This document shows, piece after piece, positions 1 to 8,462 of a stretch of DNA of 64,000 nucleotides; the first letter of the stretch is position 1, and each line of letters starts with the position of its first letter. This DNA comes from Candidatus Edwardsbacteria bacterium RifOxyA12_full_54_48 (GTDB lineage: Bacteria; Edwardsbacteria; AC1; EtOH8): contig MFFN01000002.1 in NCBI GenBank assembly GCA_001777915.1, positions 248,001 to 312,000 of the forward strand, given 5' to 3'. Position numbers and translations under genes: made by a program. The notes under the pieces were generated by a model. That model was given only the letters and a program-made list of their open reading frames with translations. It was not told the origin of the DNA and did no database searches.

Positions 1-769
1 GGGGGCCGGACACCACCAGATCTATGGTGCCGGGGGCGAAGCTGACCAGGTAATCTCTGCTCCGGTTGATCACCGATAGCGGTATGTTTTTGAACACCCG
101 CTCCCCGCTCTTCTCAAACCGAAGGAACACATCGATGGATCCGGGGCTGACTGCGAACAGGCAGGAATCCGGCAGCATCAAAGCCGAGCGCACCAATGTC
201 CCCACCGAGAAGCCATCGACTCTTATGGGGGCCGAATAAACGGCATCCAGCATCTCCAGCTGCCGGGCCGGTCCCTTTAACAGAGCCGAAGCCGGTTCAT
301 ACCGGATGCTGTCGGAGAGCACCAATCCGTCCGCCGGGTCGCCCACCAGGTCGAGCAGGATGTTTACTGCTTTCTCGGTTTGGCGATCCAGATTGATCTC
401 CATTTCTTGGTCCAGGAACTGGACCGCCCGGGCCTTAAGCCGGAAAGGCAGGACCAGGTGATCCGGGGTGAGTTTGACCTTGAATTTTTTGATCTGGCGG
501 TTCTCGGCATCGATCACCACCGCCGGATTTTTGAACTGAAAAGCGACCAGGTCCTTACCCCTGGCTTCGATATCGCAGATCACCGGGGGCAGGCACCGGG
601 CCAGGGAATACCCCGGGGGGATATTTCTGACCTCCACCGGGCAATGGAAGGTAAGTTTATAATATCTTTCGGTGGAGGCGTACAGCCACAGGGTGACAGC
701 CAGCACCAGGGATACTATCCTGATATCCAGGTTTCTGAATATTTTATGTTTATTTCCGGTGATCTTCAT
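1..769 (-). CDS. YbbR-like domain protein, 3' end cut by window edge
   Basis: The reading frame is open from an ATG at 769 to the left edge (about 256 residues). It begins with a short basic segment and one membrane anchor (RIVSLVLAVTLWLYA), followed by repeated beta-rich stretches of the YbbR type. YbbR (CdaR) proteins are membrane-anchored extracytoplasmic proteins, in Firmicutes regulators of the diadenylate cyclase CdaA. Whether a cyclase gene adjoins it lies outside the window. The ATG directly abuts the gmhA stop codon (TAAATG), so translation is probably coupled. The C-terminus is missing only because the window ends. Confidence 0.8.
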   Translation of the reverse strand, partial: MKITGNKHKIFRNLDIRIVSLVLAVTLWLYASTERYYKLTFHCPVEVRNIPPGYSLARCLPPVICDIEARGKDLVAFQFKNPAVVIDAENRQIKKFKVKLTPDHLVLPFRLKARAVQFLDQEMEINLDRQTEKAVNILLDLVGDPADGLVLSDSIRYEPASALLKGPARQLEMLDAVYSAPIRVDGFSVGTLVRSALMLPDSCLFAVSPGSIDVFLRFEKSGERVFKNIPLSVINRSRDYLVSFAPGTIDLVVSGP

Positions 770-1357
770 TTATTTTGCAAAACCCTTCTCCACCAGATCG
801 CAGATGGCGTGCTCGGCCATCAGCATGGATTCCTGGATCCGGAATGTTTTATCTCCCGCAGCCTTTATGCATACCCGGCAATATTTCCCCAATGCACCGG
901 AATCCGGTCCGGTCAGCCCGATAACGGCCAGCCCCGTTTTCTTAGCGGCTTTGGCCGCTTCGATAACATTGGGCGACCGGCCGCTGGTGGTGATGGCCAG
1001 CAGCACGTCCCCTTTTTTGCCCAATGCCTCCACCTGTCGGGAGAAGACGGTGTCGAATCCGTGGTCGTTGGCCTCCGAGGTGATGATGGAGCTGTCGGCG
1101 GTCAGGGCCATGGCCGGCAGGGCCTTTCTCTCCCTTAGAAAGCGGACCACCAACTCGGCCGCAATATGCTGGCTGTCGGCGGCGCTGCCCCCGTTCCCGC
1201 AGATCAAAAGTTTTCCGCCTTTTTTAAATGCCCCGGCGATTATATCGGCCGCTTTTATTATATCGCCCGCTGAGTTTTCCGCCGTATCGATGAGGGCCTG
1301 GGCGCTTTTCAGCATTTCCCGCCGCAATTGAGCCGAGGTGATATTCATATTTTTCAT
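770..1357 (-). CDS. gmhA: Phosphoheptose isomerase (sedoheptulose 7-phosphate isomerase)
   Basis: A 195-residue single SIS-domain protein, the usual GmhA length. GmhA converts sedoheptulose 7-phosphate to D-glycero-D-manno-heptose 7-phosphate, the first step towards ADP- or GDP-heptose for lipopolysaccharide or S-layer glycans, in the cytosol. Visible signatures are the phosphate-binding CGNGGSAADSQHIAAEL stretch near residue 53, ITTSGRSPNV near residue 122, and QESMLMAEHAICD near the C-terminus with the catalytic Glu and His positions. It follows rfbD by 13 bp and is joined to the YbbR-like gene, forming one surface-sugar operon. Confidence 0.93.
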   Translation of the reverse strand: MKNMNITSAQLRREMLKSAQALIDTAENSAGDIIKAADIIAGAFKKGGKLLICGNGGSAADSQHIAAELVVRFLRERKALPAMALTADSSIITSEANDHGFDTVFSRQVEALGKKGDVLLAITTSGRSPNVIEAAKAAKKTGLAVIGLTGPDSGALGKYCRVCIKAAGDKTFRIQESMLMAEHAICDLVEKGFAK

Positions 1358-1370
1358 GTATCCTTAAGTA

Positions 1371-2216
1371 TTATTTGATATCCCCGGTTTCCTTGAGATA
1401 GTCCCTTAAACCTTCCTCCCAGGGCCTCAATGTTTCCCCGAAGGTCCTTTCCCAGCAAAAATTCCGCAACACAGAATACGAAGGCCGGGTGGTCGGGGTG
1501 GGATATTCAGAGGAAGCAATTGGCGACACCGCGGACTTGATCCCGGACATTTCCACCGCCTTCCTGGCAAAATCGTACCAGCTGCAGGCTCCCGAGTTTG
1601 ACAGGTGGTAGGTGCCGTATTTGTCGCTGGCGATCAGGCGGGCAAGGGCCCGGCACAGGTCCCGGGCATAGGTGGGCGATCCCACCTGGTCATTGACCAC
1701 CTTTATCGTTCCGGCCTCTTTTGCCTTAGCCAGGATGGTGCTGATGAAATTGCGGCCCTGCTTACCATACAGCCAGGAGGTGCGGACGATGTAGAATTTT
1801 TTCAACAGCTCCCTGACGGAATTCTCGCCGTCCAGTTTGGATCTTCCGTAATGCCCCAACGGGCTGGGCTGGTCCCATTCGCAATAGGGTTCGCCTTTTT
1901 TGCCGTCGAACACGAAGTCGGTGCTGATGTACAGCATTGGGATATCAAGCTGCCGGGCTGCCAACGCTACATTTCTGGTGCCCCGCCCGTTGACGGCATA
2001 GGCGGCATCGGGGTCCTTTTCGCAGCCGTCCACGTTGGTCATGGCGGCGCAGTGCAGAATGATTTCGGGGTCGTACCCGACAAGCCTTTCGATCGCATCC
2101 GCGCTGACCAGATCAACCTCCTGGACATCGATGCCGGTCACCTGGTGGCCGCCAGCCAGCTCGCGGCACAGGTCGGCGCCCAGCATCCCTTTGGCCCCGG
2201 TGACTAAAATCTTCAT
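1371..2216 (-). CDS. rfbD: dTDP-4-dehydrorhamnose reductase family protein
   Basis: A 281-residue extended short-chain dehydrogenase. The N-terminal Rossmann motif is MKILVTGAKGMLGADL, the catalytic YxxxK pair is in HYGRSKLDGE near residue 127, and STDFVFDG near residue 97 is typical of RmlD. RmlD reduces dTDP-4-dehydro-L-rhamnose to dTDP-L-rhamnose with NAD(P)H. It overlaps the upstream nucleotidyltransferase by 4 bp (ATGA-type coupling), consistent with a nucleotide-sugar pathway. RmlB and RmlC are not in the window, so the exact sugar product is inferred from family membership. Confidence 0.88.
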   Translation of the reverse strand: MKILVTGAKGMLGADLCRELAGGHQVTGIDVQEVDLVSADAIERLVGYDPEIILHCAAMTNVDGCEKDPDAAYAVNGRGTRNVALAARQLDIPMLYISTDFVFDGKKGEPYCEWDQPSPLGHYGRSKLDGENSVRELLKKFYIVRTSWLYGKQGRNFISTILAKAKEAGTIKVVNDQVGSPTYARDLCRALARLIASDKYGTYHLSNSGACSWYDFARKAVEMSGIKSAVSPIASSEYPTPTTRPSYSVLRNFCWERTFGETLRPWEEGLRDYLKETGDIK

Positions 2217-2944
2217 TTTTTATTCTTGGCCTTTTGTCCTATGAACTGGTTGACCACCCACAGGTCCTCGATGGACGATCCGGCGTCGCCCCACCAGCCC
2301 TTGATGATCTCGTAGGTCATCTGGCCTTTTTTGATGAAGGCGTTGTTGACATCGGTGATCTCCAGCTCGCCCCGGCCCGACGGCTTCAGGGTCTTCAGGA
2401 TGTCCCACACCTGGGGATCATACATGTAGATGCCGATCACGGCGTAATTGCTCTTGGGGTTCCTGGGTTTCTCCACGATGTTCTTCACCAGCCGGCCCTT
2501 GACCTCGGCCACTCCGTATTCCCTGGGGTTGGCCACCGTCTTCAGGAATATCTTGGCACCGGATTCCTGCTTCTGAAAATCGCCCACCGCCTTTTTGATG
2601 GATCCGTCCAGGATGTTGTCCCCCAGCATCACCACCACCTTGTCATGGCCCACGAAATGGCGGCACAGCCCCAAAGCCTCGGCGATCCCGCCCTCGCGCT
2701 TCTGGTAGGTGTAGTTGATGTGCTTGAGGCCGAACTCCTCGCCGTTCCCCAGCAGGCGCAGGAAATCCCCGGCCGCATTTCCCCCGGTCACCAGCATGAT
2801 GTCGTTGATCCCGGCCTGCACCAGGGTCTGGATGGGATAATAGATCATGGGACGGTCGTACACCGGCAGCAGGTGCTTATTGGTGATGCTGGTCAGCGGG
2901 CGCAGGCGGGTTCCCAACCCGCCGGCCAAAATTACGCCTTTCAT
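2213..2944 (-). CDS. Sugar nucleotidyltransferase, short RmlA type (glucose-1-phosphate thymidylyltransferase-like)
   Basis: A 243-residue nucleotidyltransferase that activates a sugar 1-phosphate with dTTP or another NTP. The N-terminus has the signature GVILAGGLGTRLRPLT with the catalytic Arg, then the NKHLLPVYDRPMIYYPI motif, the metal-binding VVMLGDNI near residue 107 and the conserved VEKP near residue 158. It is shorter than the about 290-residue RmlA and resembles the short relatives found in archaea and in spore-coat polysaccharide loci. The start is preceded by an AGAAAGG ribosome-binding site and is the likely first gene of the operon running down to the YbbR-like gene. Substrate identity is inferred. 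Confidence 0.87.
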   Translation of the reverse strand: MKGVILAGGLGTRLRPLTSITNKHLLPVYDRPMIYYPIQTLVQAGINDIMLVTGGNAAGDFLRLLGNGEEFGLKHINYTYQKREGGIAEALGLCRHFVGHDKVVVMLGDNILDGSIKKAVGDFQKQESGAKIFLKTVANPREYGVAEVKGRLVKNIVEKPRNPKSNYAVIGIYMYDPQVWDILKTLKPSGRGELEITDVNNAFIKKGQMTYEIIKGWWGDAGSSIEDLWVVNQFIGQKAKNKK

Positions 2945-2976
2945 ATAAATGACCTTTCTATTTTAAATATTCTTTA

Positions 2977-2994
2977 CCACAGAATCACTGAATT
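2977..2994 (+). repeat. Period-8 repeat, left end of GxxExxY unit 1
   Basis: Two degenerate 8-mers (CACAGAAT, CACTGAAT) preceded by C. They face inward towards the GxxExxY gene and pair in type and opposite orientation with 3371-3405. Confidence 0.55.
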
Positions 2995-3002
2995 TTAGAA
3001 AA

Positions 3003-3305
3003 CTAATAAACCATCCTTTTGACTTGCAGAACAGTTTGCGCAAAATTCAACAATAACCCCACTTTGATCCTGGTAGCTTTAAGATAAGAAAGCAATTGCG
3101 CCTTATGACATGAATCAAAGGTCGTTACAGCCTTTAGCTCAATAATTACGGCGTTCTCAACGACAACATCCAGTCTATGTACTCCAATTATCTCACCGTC
3201 ATAACATATTTCTACTTCTTTCCGGCTTTCGGTCTTTAACCCTTGTTTCTTCAATTCCAAAAATAAAGCATTGTGATATATTGATTCCAAAGACCCTGGT
3301 CCCAA
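3003..3305 (-). CDS. GxxExxY protein, PD-(D/E)XK nuclease-like (unit 1)
   Basis: A small protein of the GxxExxY family (PDDEXK_3-like): the name motif is GSLESIY, followed by a nuclease-like core with D in HRLDVVVEN and ExK in IIELKAV. Cellular role is unknown for the family. The coordinates start at a TTG at 3305, but the same frame runs open upstream to 3389 and encodes the conserved family N-terminus (ELTSEIIACGIEVHKK), with no ATG, GTG or TTG there. The frame is separated from the lipid synthase gene only by that gene's stop codon. So either a non-standard start is used, the gene is read by readthrough, or it is decayed. Confidence 0.7.
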   Translation of the reverse strand: MGPGSLESIYHNALFLELKKQGLKTESRKEVEICYDGEIIGVHRLDVVVENAVIIELKAVTTFDSCHKAQLLSYLKATRIKVGLLLNFAQTVLQVKRMVY

Positions 3306-3370
3306 TTTTTTATGAACCTCTATCCCACAAGCTATTATCTCACTTGTAAGCTCTTTAAATTCTAATTCGA

Positions 3371-3405
3371 TTTCAGTGTTTTTCGGTATTTAGTGTTTCC
3401 GTGGT
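3371..3405 (-). repeat. Period-8 repeat, right end of GxxExxY unit 1
   Basis: On the minus strand: CACGGAAA, CACTAAAT, ACCGAAAAA, CACTGAAA, an imperfect period of 8. It overlaps the last codons (RKH) and stop of the upstream lipid synthase and runs straight into the GxxExxY reading frame. Confidence 0.6.
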
Positions 3406-4148
3406 TGGTCCTTGTAATGAATGGCTCTGGCAAAACTGCCAATGATATCTTTCTGCATTTTCCCTTCCAGCACGTTCCCTATGACCACTGCCGTGGCCCC
3501 GGCCCGGGCCTTTGATCCGGCGGTCTCGGGATCTTTTATACCCCCGCCCACCACCACCGGCAGGCCGGCATACCTGGCCACTCCGCTGATCATCTTCTCC
3601 GATACCGGCGACAGGGCGCCGCTGCCGGCGTCCATGTAGATGAGCTTCATGCCCAGAAACTTTGCCGCCAGGGCATGGGCCATGGCGATGTCCGGCTTGT
3701 CGTGCGGGATGGGAATGGAATGGCTCATATAGTTGGCCGAGGTCAGACGGCCGGATTCAATCAGCATGTAGCCGGTGGGGACCACCTCCAGCCCGGAGCG
3801 TTTGACCATCGGCGCGGCCTTGACCTGCTCCTCGATCAGCAGATTGGCGTTGCGCCCGCTGATAAGGGACAGATACAGCAGGGCATCGGCCTCTTTGGTC
3901 ACCTGGTAGGCGCTGCCGGGGAAGATCACTATCGGCCGTTTGAAATTCCTTTTCAAGGCCCTGGCAACCAGGCTGATCTGATCAGACAGCAGCAGGCTGG
4001 TGCCCAGGAATACGGCGTCCACCCCTTCCTTCTGGAGGACCGCCCCCAGTTTGGCGGCCTGGGCCGGCTTGACCTTGTCGGGATCCACCAGCACCACAAA
4101 AGCCGAGCCCTTGGCCTTGGCGGCCTTTAAAAGATATTCGTAGAACAT
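3390..4148 (-). CDS. Geranylgeranylglyceryl-phosphate synthase family protein
   Basis: A 252-residue TIM-barrel prenyltransferase of the GGGP synthase/PcrB family, which joins a polyprenyl diphosphate to sn-glycerol-1-phosphate in an ether bond. Seen: VVLVDPDK near residue 19, FLGTSLLLS near 48, the glycerophosphate-binding stretch PTGYMLIESG near 125, IYMDAGSGA near 171 and VVVGGGIKDP near 198 with the GNVLEG phosphate-binding loop near 224. This is the archaeal committed lipid step; bacterial members occur in Firmicutes (heptaprenyl) and the FCB group. The final codons (PRKH) lie in a repeat flanking the next gene, suggesting the original C-terminus was replaced by an insertion. Confidence 0.9.
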   Translation of the reverse strand: MFYEYLLKAAKAKGSAFVVLVDPDKVKPAQAAKLGAVLQKEGVDAVFLGTSLLLSDQISLVARALKRNFKRPIVIFPGSAYQVTKEADALLYLSLISGRNANLLIEEQVKAAPMVKRSGLEVVPTGYMLIESGRLTSANYMSHSIPIPHDKPDIAMAHALAAKFLGMKLIYMDAGSGALSPVSEKMISGVARYAGLPVVVGGGIKDPETAGSKARAGATAVVIGNVLEGKMQKDIIGSFARAIHYKDQPRKH

Positions 4149-4198
4149 GAAATTTCCCGCATATTTATAATTTTAAGTGTATTAACCGCCCTTCAAAT

Positions 4199-4238
4199 CC
4201 CCTCCTTGATCTAAGGAGGGGACTAAGGGGTGGTCAGC
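4199..4238. repeat. CCCCTCCTTGA palindrome element, copy 1
   Basis: CCCCTCCTTGATC then TAAGGAGGGG (one extra base against a perfect palindrome), followed by GACTAAGGGGTGGTC. Copies 2 and 3 are at 8965 and 47507. The right part supplies the last codons and the TAG stop of the ferredoxin gene. Confidence 0.8.
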
Positions 4239-4393
4239 GCTCCGGTGGGGCACACTGTAACGCATTTTCCGCAGGAGATGCATTTATTCTGATCGATCTC
4301 CAGTCCCCAACCGTGCAGGATAATGGCCAGCGCCGGGCAGACCCCGGAACAAAGGCCGCAATTCCCGCAGAGGCTGTTTTGTATCTTTATCAT
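4223..4393 (-). CDS. 2[4Fe-4S] ferredoxin
   Basis: A 56-residue bacterial-type ferredoxin with two cluster motifs, CGNCGLCSGVCP and CISCGKCVTVCP, the usual layout for a dicluster low-potential electron carrier in the cytosol. The start at 4393 (MIKIQ) is preferred over an in-frame ATG 27 bases upstream because it has a GAGTG site at proper spacing and gives the usual length. The terminal TTP and stop codon lie inside a dispersed palindromic repeat, so the extreme C-terminus is repeat-derived. It sits between alaS and the lipid synthase; its partner enzyme is not evident. Confidence 0.85.
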   Translation of the reverse strand: MIKIQNSLCGNCGLCSGVCPALAIILHGWGLEIDQNKCISCGKCVTVCPTGALTTP

Positions 4394-4440
4394 TTTCACT
4401 CTATTAGTTTCTGACGTCATCCTGAATGACGATTCCCAGG

Positions 4441-7077
4441 CTATGTGAAGATGATCTGCTCGATCTTCCCCATATATTCCTTCAGTTTGCCGTCGTCCCT
4501 GCCGCCCACCTGGGCCAGCTGGGGCCGTCCGCCGCCCTTGCCACCGGTGGCCGCGGCGATCTGCTTGGCGATGTCCCCGGCCAGGAACTTTTTGGTTTTG
4601 ACCAGCTCGTCGCCCACCGCGATGGTGAATCCGAACTTGCCTTGGTCGGTACTGGCCAGGATGATGACCCCGCCCGGCAGTTTGATCCGCAGCTTGTCGG
4701 CCATCTCCCGCATGTCTTCCTGGGAAAGACCATCCAGCAATTTGACCAGCAATTGAACCTCTTGAACCTTTTTAACCTCTTGAACCAAGGCTTCTATCAT
4801 TCCGCCCTGTTGAAGTTTCGCCGCATCTTTCTTTGCCTTCTCCAGTGCTTTCAGCTCCTCCATCTGGGCATTGAGCTTTTTGACGATGTCCTCGCGGTTG
4901 GCCTTAAGACGGTCCTGGATCTCGGACACCAACAGCTGGTCCTGTTTGGCTAGGCGGTAGGCGGCCTCGCCGGTCACGGCCTCGATCCGCCGCACCCCGG
5001 AGGCGATGGCCTCCTCCCTGACTATCTTAAACAGCCCCAGTTCGCCGCTGTGCTTGACGTGGGTGCCGCCGCACAGTTCCTTGGAGAAATCGCCACAGGA
5101 GATCACCCGGACCTCCTCTCCGTATTTCTCCCCGAACAGGGCCATGGCCCCGGTCTTCTGGGCCTCGGCCAGTTTCATGTGCTGGTCGGTCACTGGAATG
5201 TTGTCCATTATCTTGCGGTTGACCAGGTGTTCCACCTCGTCCAGCTGCATCGGGTCCAGGGCGGCAAAATTAGTGAAGTCGAAGCGCAGGTGCTCCGGGC
5301 TGACCATCGAGCCCTGCTGCTGGACGTGCTTACCCACCACCTGCTGCAGGGCCGCCTGCAGAAGATGGGTGGCGGTGTGATGCCGGGCGGTGCTAAGCCT
5401 GGCTGCCTGGTCAACCGCCGCATCGACCGTATCGCCCTGTTTGATCTTGCCCGAGACCACCGCTACATGATGCACCGTGGAGCCGTTGAAGGCCTTGGTG
5501 GTTCTCAGGACCTTCAATCTGGATTTTTTGTTTTCGATGACGCCCACATCGCCGGTCTGCCCGCCGCCCTCGGCATAGAAGGGGGTATTCTCCAGGGTGA
5601 TGTCCACCTGTTCTCCCTTTTCAGCGGACTCCAGTTTGAGTTCCTTGCGATAGATGCCGCTGATCTTGGTCTTTCTCTGAAGGCTATCATATCCCACAAA
5701 GATGCAGGAGGGGTAATCCAAGCTCTTCTGAACCGAGAAGGACACCTCGCCCCGGGCCGTCCGGGCCCGCTCCTTCTGCTGTTCCAGGGCTATATTGAAA
5801 CCGTCCAGATCAAGGGTCAGGCCTTGTTCCGTTGCGATCTCCTGGGCCATATCAATGGGAAAGCCGAAGGTGTCGTAGAGCTTGAACAGTACCTCGCCGG
5901 GGATGGCTTTTTTATTGGGCGGGGTGATGGCCGCGGCCGATTCCAGCAGTTTGGTAAGCCCCAGCGCCACGGTGGAGACGAAATTTTCCTCCTCGTTTTT
6001 GATGACCATGGCAATGTGCTCGGTCCGTGGTTTAAGGTCGGGATAGGCCTGGCCCATGATCTCTATTACCCCCGGCACCAGATGGTGCAGGAAAGGCTCC
6101 GTCAGTCCCAGCAGGCGCCCGTGCCGGGCCGCCCGCCGCAGGATCCGCCGGATGACGTAGCCCCGCCCCTCGTTGGACGGCAGCACTCCGTCCCCGATGG
6201 TGAAGGTCAGGGCCCGGATGTGGTCTGCGACCACCCGGAATGAAACATCGGTCTTTTCCTGGCCGTAGGTTATCCCGGATATCTTCTCCACCGCCTTGAT
6301 GACCGGATAAAAAAGGTCGGTGTCATAGTTGGAATCTTTTTTCTGCAGCACCCGGACGATGCGCTCGAAGCCCATTCCGGTGTCCACGTGCTTGCTGGGC
6401 AGTTCGGTCAGCTTTCCATCCGGCCCCCGGTCGTACTGGATGAACACCAGGTTCCAGATCTCCACGAACCGCCCGCAGCCGTCCACGTTGACCCCGCAGA
6501 CATGGCCGTCCTTCCCGGCCTTGGTACAGGTGCCTTCCCCCATGTCCATGTGGATCTCGGAGCAGGGGCCGCAGGGGCCGGTCTCGCCCATCTCCCAGAA
6601 ATTGTCCTTCTCGCCGTGGCGGCTTATATGCGAAGGGTCGATATCGGTCAGATCCTTCCAGAAACCAAAAGCCTCTTCGTCGTTGACATAGACCGTGGCA
6701 TAAAGCTTGTCCTGGGGCAGTTTCCAGACAGCGGTCAGCAGTTCCCAGGCCCAGGCGATGGCCTCCTTCTTGTAATAGTCGCCGAAGGACCAGTTGCCCA
6801 GCATCTCGAAGAAGGTGTGATGGGTGTGATCCCGTCCCACCTCCTCCAGGTCGTTGTGCTTGCCGGAGACCCTTAAAACCTTCTGGCTGTTGGCCGCCCG
6901 CTTGTAGCCCCGGTCCTCCAGCCCCAGAAATATCTTCTTGAACTGGTTCATCCCGGCGTTGGTGAACAGCAGGGTGGGATCGTCCTGGGGCACCACCGAA
7001 TCCGACGGCACGATGGTGTGGCCTTTGGATCTGAAGAAATCCAGGAACGATTGGCGTATTTGGTTTGATGATTGCAT
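4441..7077 (-). CDS. alaS: Alanine--tRNA ligase
   Basis: An 878-residue full-length AlaRS that charges tRNA-Ala. Class II aminoacylation core at the N-terminus (IRQSFLDFFRSKGH, then LFTNAGMNQFKKIFLG and HHTFFEMLGNWSFGDY), the editing domain with the zinc-binding HxxxH motif (TARHHTATHLL near residue 555) and the downstream CGGTH motif (ELCGGTHV near 660), and a C-terminal DHHA1-like domain ending in TGGKGGGRPQLAQVGG. Length and order match the family. It begins a downstream group with the ferredoxin and lipid synthase genes, all on one strand. Confidence 0.98.
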   Translation of the reverse strand: MQSSNQIRQSFLDFFRSKGHTIVPSDSVVPQDDPTLLFTNAGMNQFKKIFLGLEDRGYKRAANSQKVLRVSGKHNDLEEVGRDHTHHTFFEMLGNWSFGDYYKKEAIAWAWELLTAVWKLPQDKLYATVYVNDEEAFGFWKDLTDIDPSHISRHGEKDNFWEMGETGPCGPCSEIHMDMGEGTCTKAGKDGHVCGVNVDGCGRFVEIWNLVFIQYDRGPDGKLTELPSKHVDTGMGFERIVRVLQKKDSNYDTDLFYPVIKAVEKISGITYGQEKTDVSFRVVADHIRALTFTIGDGVLPSNEGRGYVIRRILRRAARHGRLLGLTEPFLHHLVPGVIEIMGQAYPDLKPRTEHIAMVIKNEEENFVSTVALGLTKLLESAAAITPPNKKAIPGEVLFKLYDTFGFPIDMAQEIATEQGLTLDLDGFNIALEQQKERARTARGEVSFSVQKSLDYPSCIFVGYDSLQRKTKISGIYRKELKLESAEKGEQVDITLENTPFYAEGGGQTGDVGVIENKKSRLKVLRTTKAFNGSTVHHVAVVSGKIKQGDTVDAAVDQAARLSTARHHTATHLLQAALQQVVGKHVQQQGSMVSPEHLRFDFTNFAALDPMQLDEVEHLVNRKIMDNIPVTDQHMKLAEAQKTGAMALFGEKYGEEVRVISCGDFSKELCGGTHVKHSGELGLFKIVREEAIASGVRRIEAVTGEAAYRLAKQDQLLVSEIQDRLKANREDIVKKLNAQMEELKALEKAKKDAAKLQQGGMIEALVQEVKKVQEVQLLVKLLDGLSQEDMREMADKLRIKLPGGVIILASTDQGKFGFTIAVGDELVKTKKFLAGDIAKQIAAATGGKGGGRPQLAQVGGRDDGKLKEYMGKIEQIIFT

Positions 7078-7107
7078 GATGTTAAGGCTTGATATTTATT
7101 TGTTAAC

Positions 7108-7740
7108 CTAATGGTTACCGTATAAGATTAAGCCACTAGTATCACCTTTAGAATGTTGAATTAAAAATGTGATAGATAGGCTATCACGCCGCAATACAAA
7201 CTGTTTATTTACTTTAAATTCAACAATAAAAGGTAGCTTTGTGCTATAGGGTTGTCCGTTTTTATACCTTTGATTAATTATCTCGTCTTCATAAAATGAA
7301 TATTTTAAACCAGTATTTATACTATCGTTTTTAAATCTCATTGTCCTTTCATTCACTTCCTTTTCCCCATTACGACCAGGCAAATAGATCATGGGTTTTA
7401 AAGTATCTGGTAAGTAAAATTTTATATTTACATGGGATGCTTCTGAAAGGCCTGTATTTATTATATTGAAAGATAATTTCACATTACCAAATGAATCTGT
7501 ATTTGTGTTTTGTTCTTCAAGAAACAAAGAAGGTTTCTTTAATACTTCTGCTTCAATATTTTTTATGACTTGGGTAGTTTTATCTGAGGACATTAAGCTT
7601 TTATATGCTAACCAACAAGACCCTAAAGCTGCTACAGCGGTAATAATTATAAAAGTAAACTCCACTTTCGATTTTAGTGTCGGTTTTGTTTTTAAAATAT
7701 TATCTGGTTTCTTTTTGGTTATTTTAAAAGTTTTTCTCAT
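7108..7740 (-). CDS. Hypothetical membrane-anchored protein, AT-rich
   Basis: A 210-residue protein with a very basic N-terminus (MRKTFKITKKK), one membrane segment (FTFIIITAVAALGSCWLAYKS) and a beta-rich outer portion. No family is recognised. The frame is open much further upstream into the hemolysin III gene, but the composition of that extension is that of a shadow frame and this ATG begins the natural protein. The gene is clearly richer in A and T than its neighbours alaS and hemolysin III, which suggests recent acquisition. It has no visible terminator. Confidence 0.65.
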   Translation of the reverse strand: MRKTFKITKKKPDNILKTKPTLKSKVEFTFIIITAVAALGSCWLAYKSLMSSDKTTQVIKNIEAEVLKKPSLFLEEQNTNTDSFGNVKLSFNIINTGLSEASHVNIKFYLPDTLKPMIYLPGRNGEKEVNERTMRFKNDSINTGLKYSFYEDEIINQRYKNGQPYSTKLPFIVEFKVNKQFVLRRDSLSITFLIQHSKGDTSGLILYGNH

Positions 7741-7757
7741 ACTTTTTCTATTTGCTA

Positions 7758-8462
7758 TTATATTTTCGGCAGCAAAAACAATATGGTAAAAAAGTGACAG
7801 ATGCTCCCGGCCAGCACGAACAGGTGCCAGATGGCATGATGATATTTCAATTTGTGCCACAGGTAGAAAACCGTCCCCAGCGTGTAAAACAGCCCTCCCA
7901 CCCCCAGGAACACCAGGCTGGCGGTGTTGAGGTGCGCCAGCAGGGGTTTGGCCACGATCACCACGATCCACCCCATCGCCAGGTACAGCGCCGTGGACAG
8001 CACCGCAAAGCGGTTCGCCCAAAAAGCCTTGCCCACTATGCCCGCTGCGGCGATGCCCCACACCACGCCGAACACCAACCAGCCCAGCCGGCCGTGCAGG
8101 GTGATCAGCGCGATCGGGGTGTAGGTCCCGGCTATCAGCAGGAAGATGGACGAGTGGTCGAAGACCCGGAACAGCCGCTTGGCCCTGCCGGCGTAAAAGC
8201 TGTGATACAGAGTGGAAGACAAATACAGCAGCACCAGGGTGGCGCCGTAAATACTGAAACTGACTATGTGCCAGGCGTTCCCGGACAGGCTGGCCATCAC
8301 CACCAGCACCGCCAGGGCCGCCAGGGCCAGGCCCAGCCCCACCCCGTGCAGGATGGCGTTGGTGATCTCCTCGCCCGGAGTGTAGCGTTCGACAGAATCA
8401 GCGTCGGCGTCCCGCGCTGTAGTCATTAGCTTTAGCCAGCGCCGGAAGGTAGTTTGGATCAT
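7758..8462 (-). CDS. Hemolysin III family (PAQR-type) membrane protein
   Basis: A 234-residue protein with seven predicted membrane helices. Conserved PAQR features are present: EEITNAILHGVG near residue 30, SSTLYHS near 82, FDHSSIFLLIAGTYTP near 101 and a C-terminal HAIWHLFVLAGSICHFF, giving the Ser and His residues of the predicted metal-dependent hydrolase site. Family members (YqfA/TrhA) are inner-membrane proteins whose substrate is unsettled; the hemolysin name is historical. It overlaps the recX stop by 4 bp and is probably translated from the recA-recX message. Confidence 0.9.
   Translation of the reverse strand: MIQTTFRRWLKLMTTARDADADSVERYTPGEEITNAILHGVGLGLALAALAVLVVMASLSGNAWHIVSFSIYGATLVLLYLSSTLYHSFYAGRAKRLFRVFDHSSIFLLIAGTYTPIALITLHGRLGWLVFGVVWGIAAAGIVGKAFWANRFAVLSTALYLAMGWIVVIVAKPLLAHLNTASLVFLGVGGLFYTLGTVFYLWHKLKYHHAIWHLFVLAGSICHFFTILFLLPKI

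Noticed and set aside
5050-6243. A 397-codon open frame on the plus strand opposite alaS
   Set aside because: It is the complement of the strongly conserved alanyl-tRNA synthetase gene and shows no family signature of its own; long antisense frames are common in GC-rich genes.
7741-8061. 107-residue N-terminal extension of the AT-rich protein at 7108
   Set aside because: It overlaps hemolysin III and has shadow-frame composition; MRKTFKI is the natural start.
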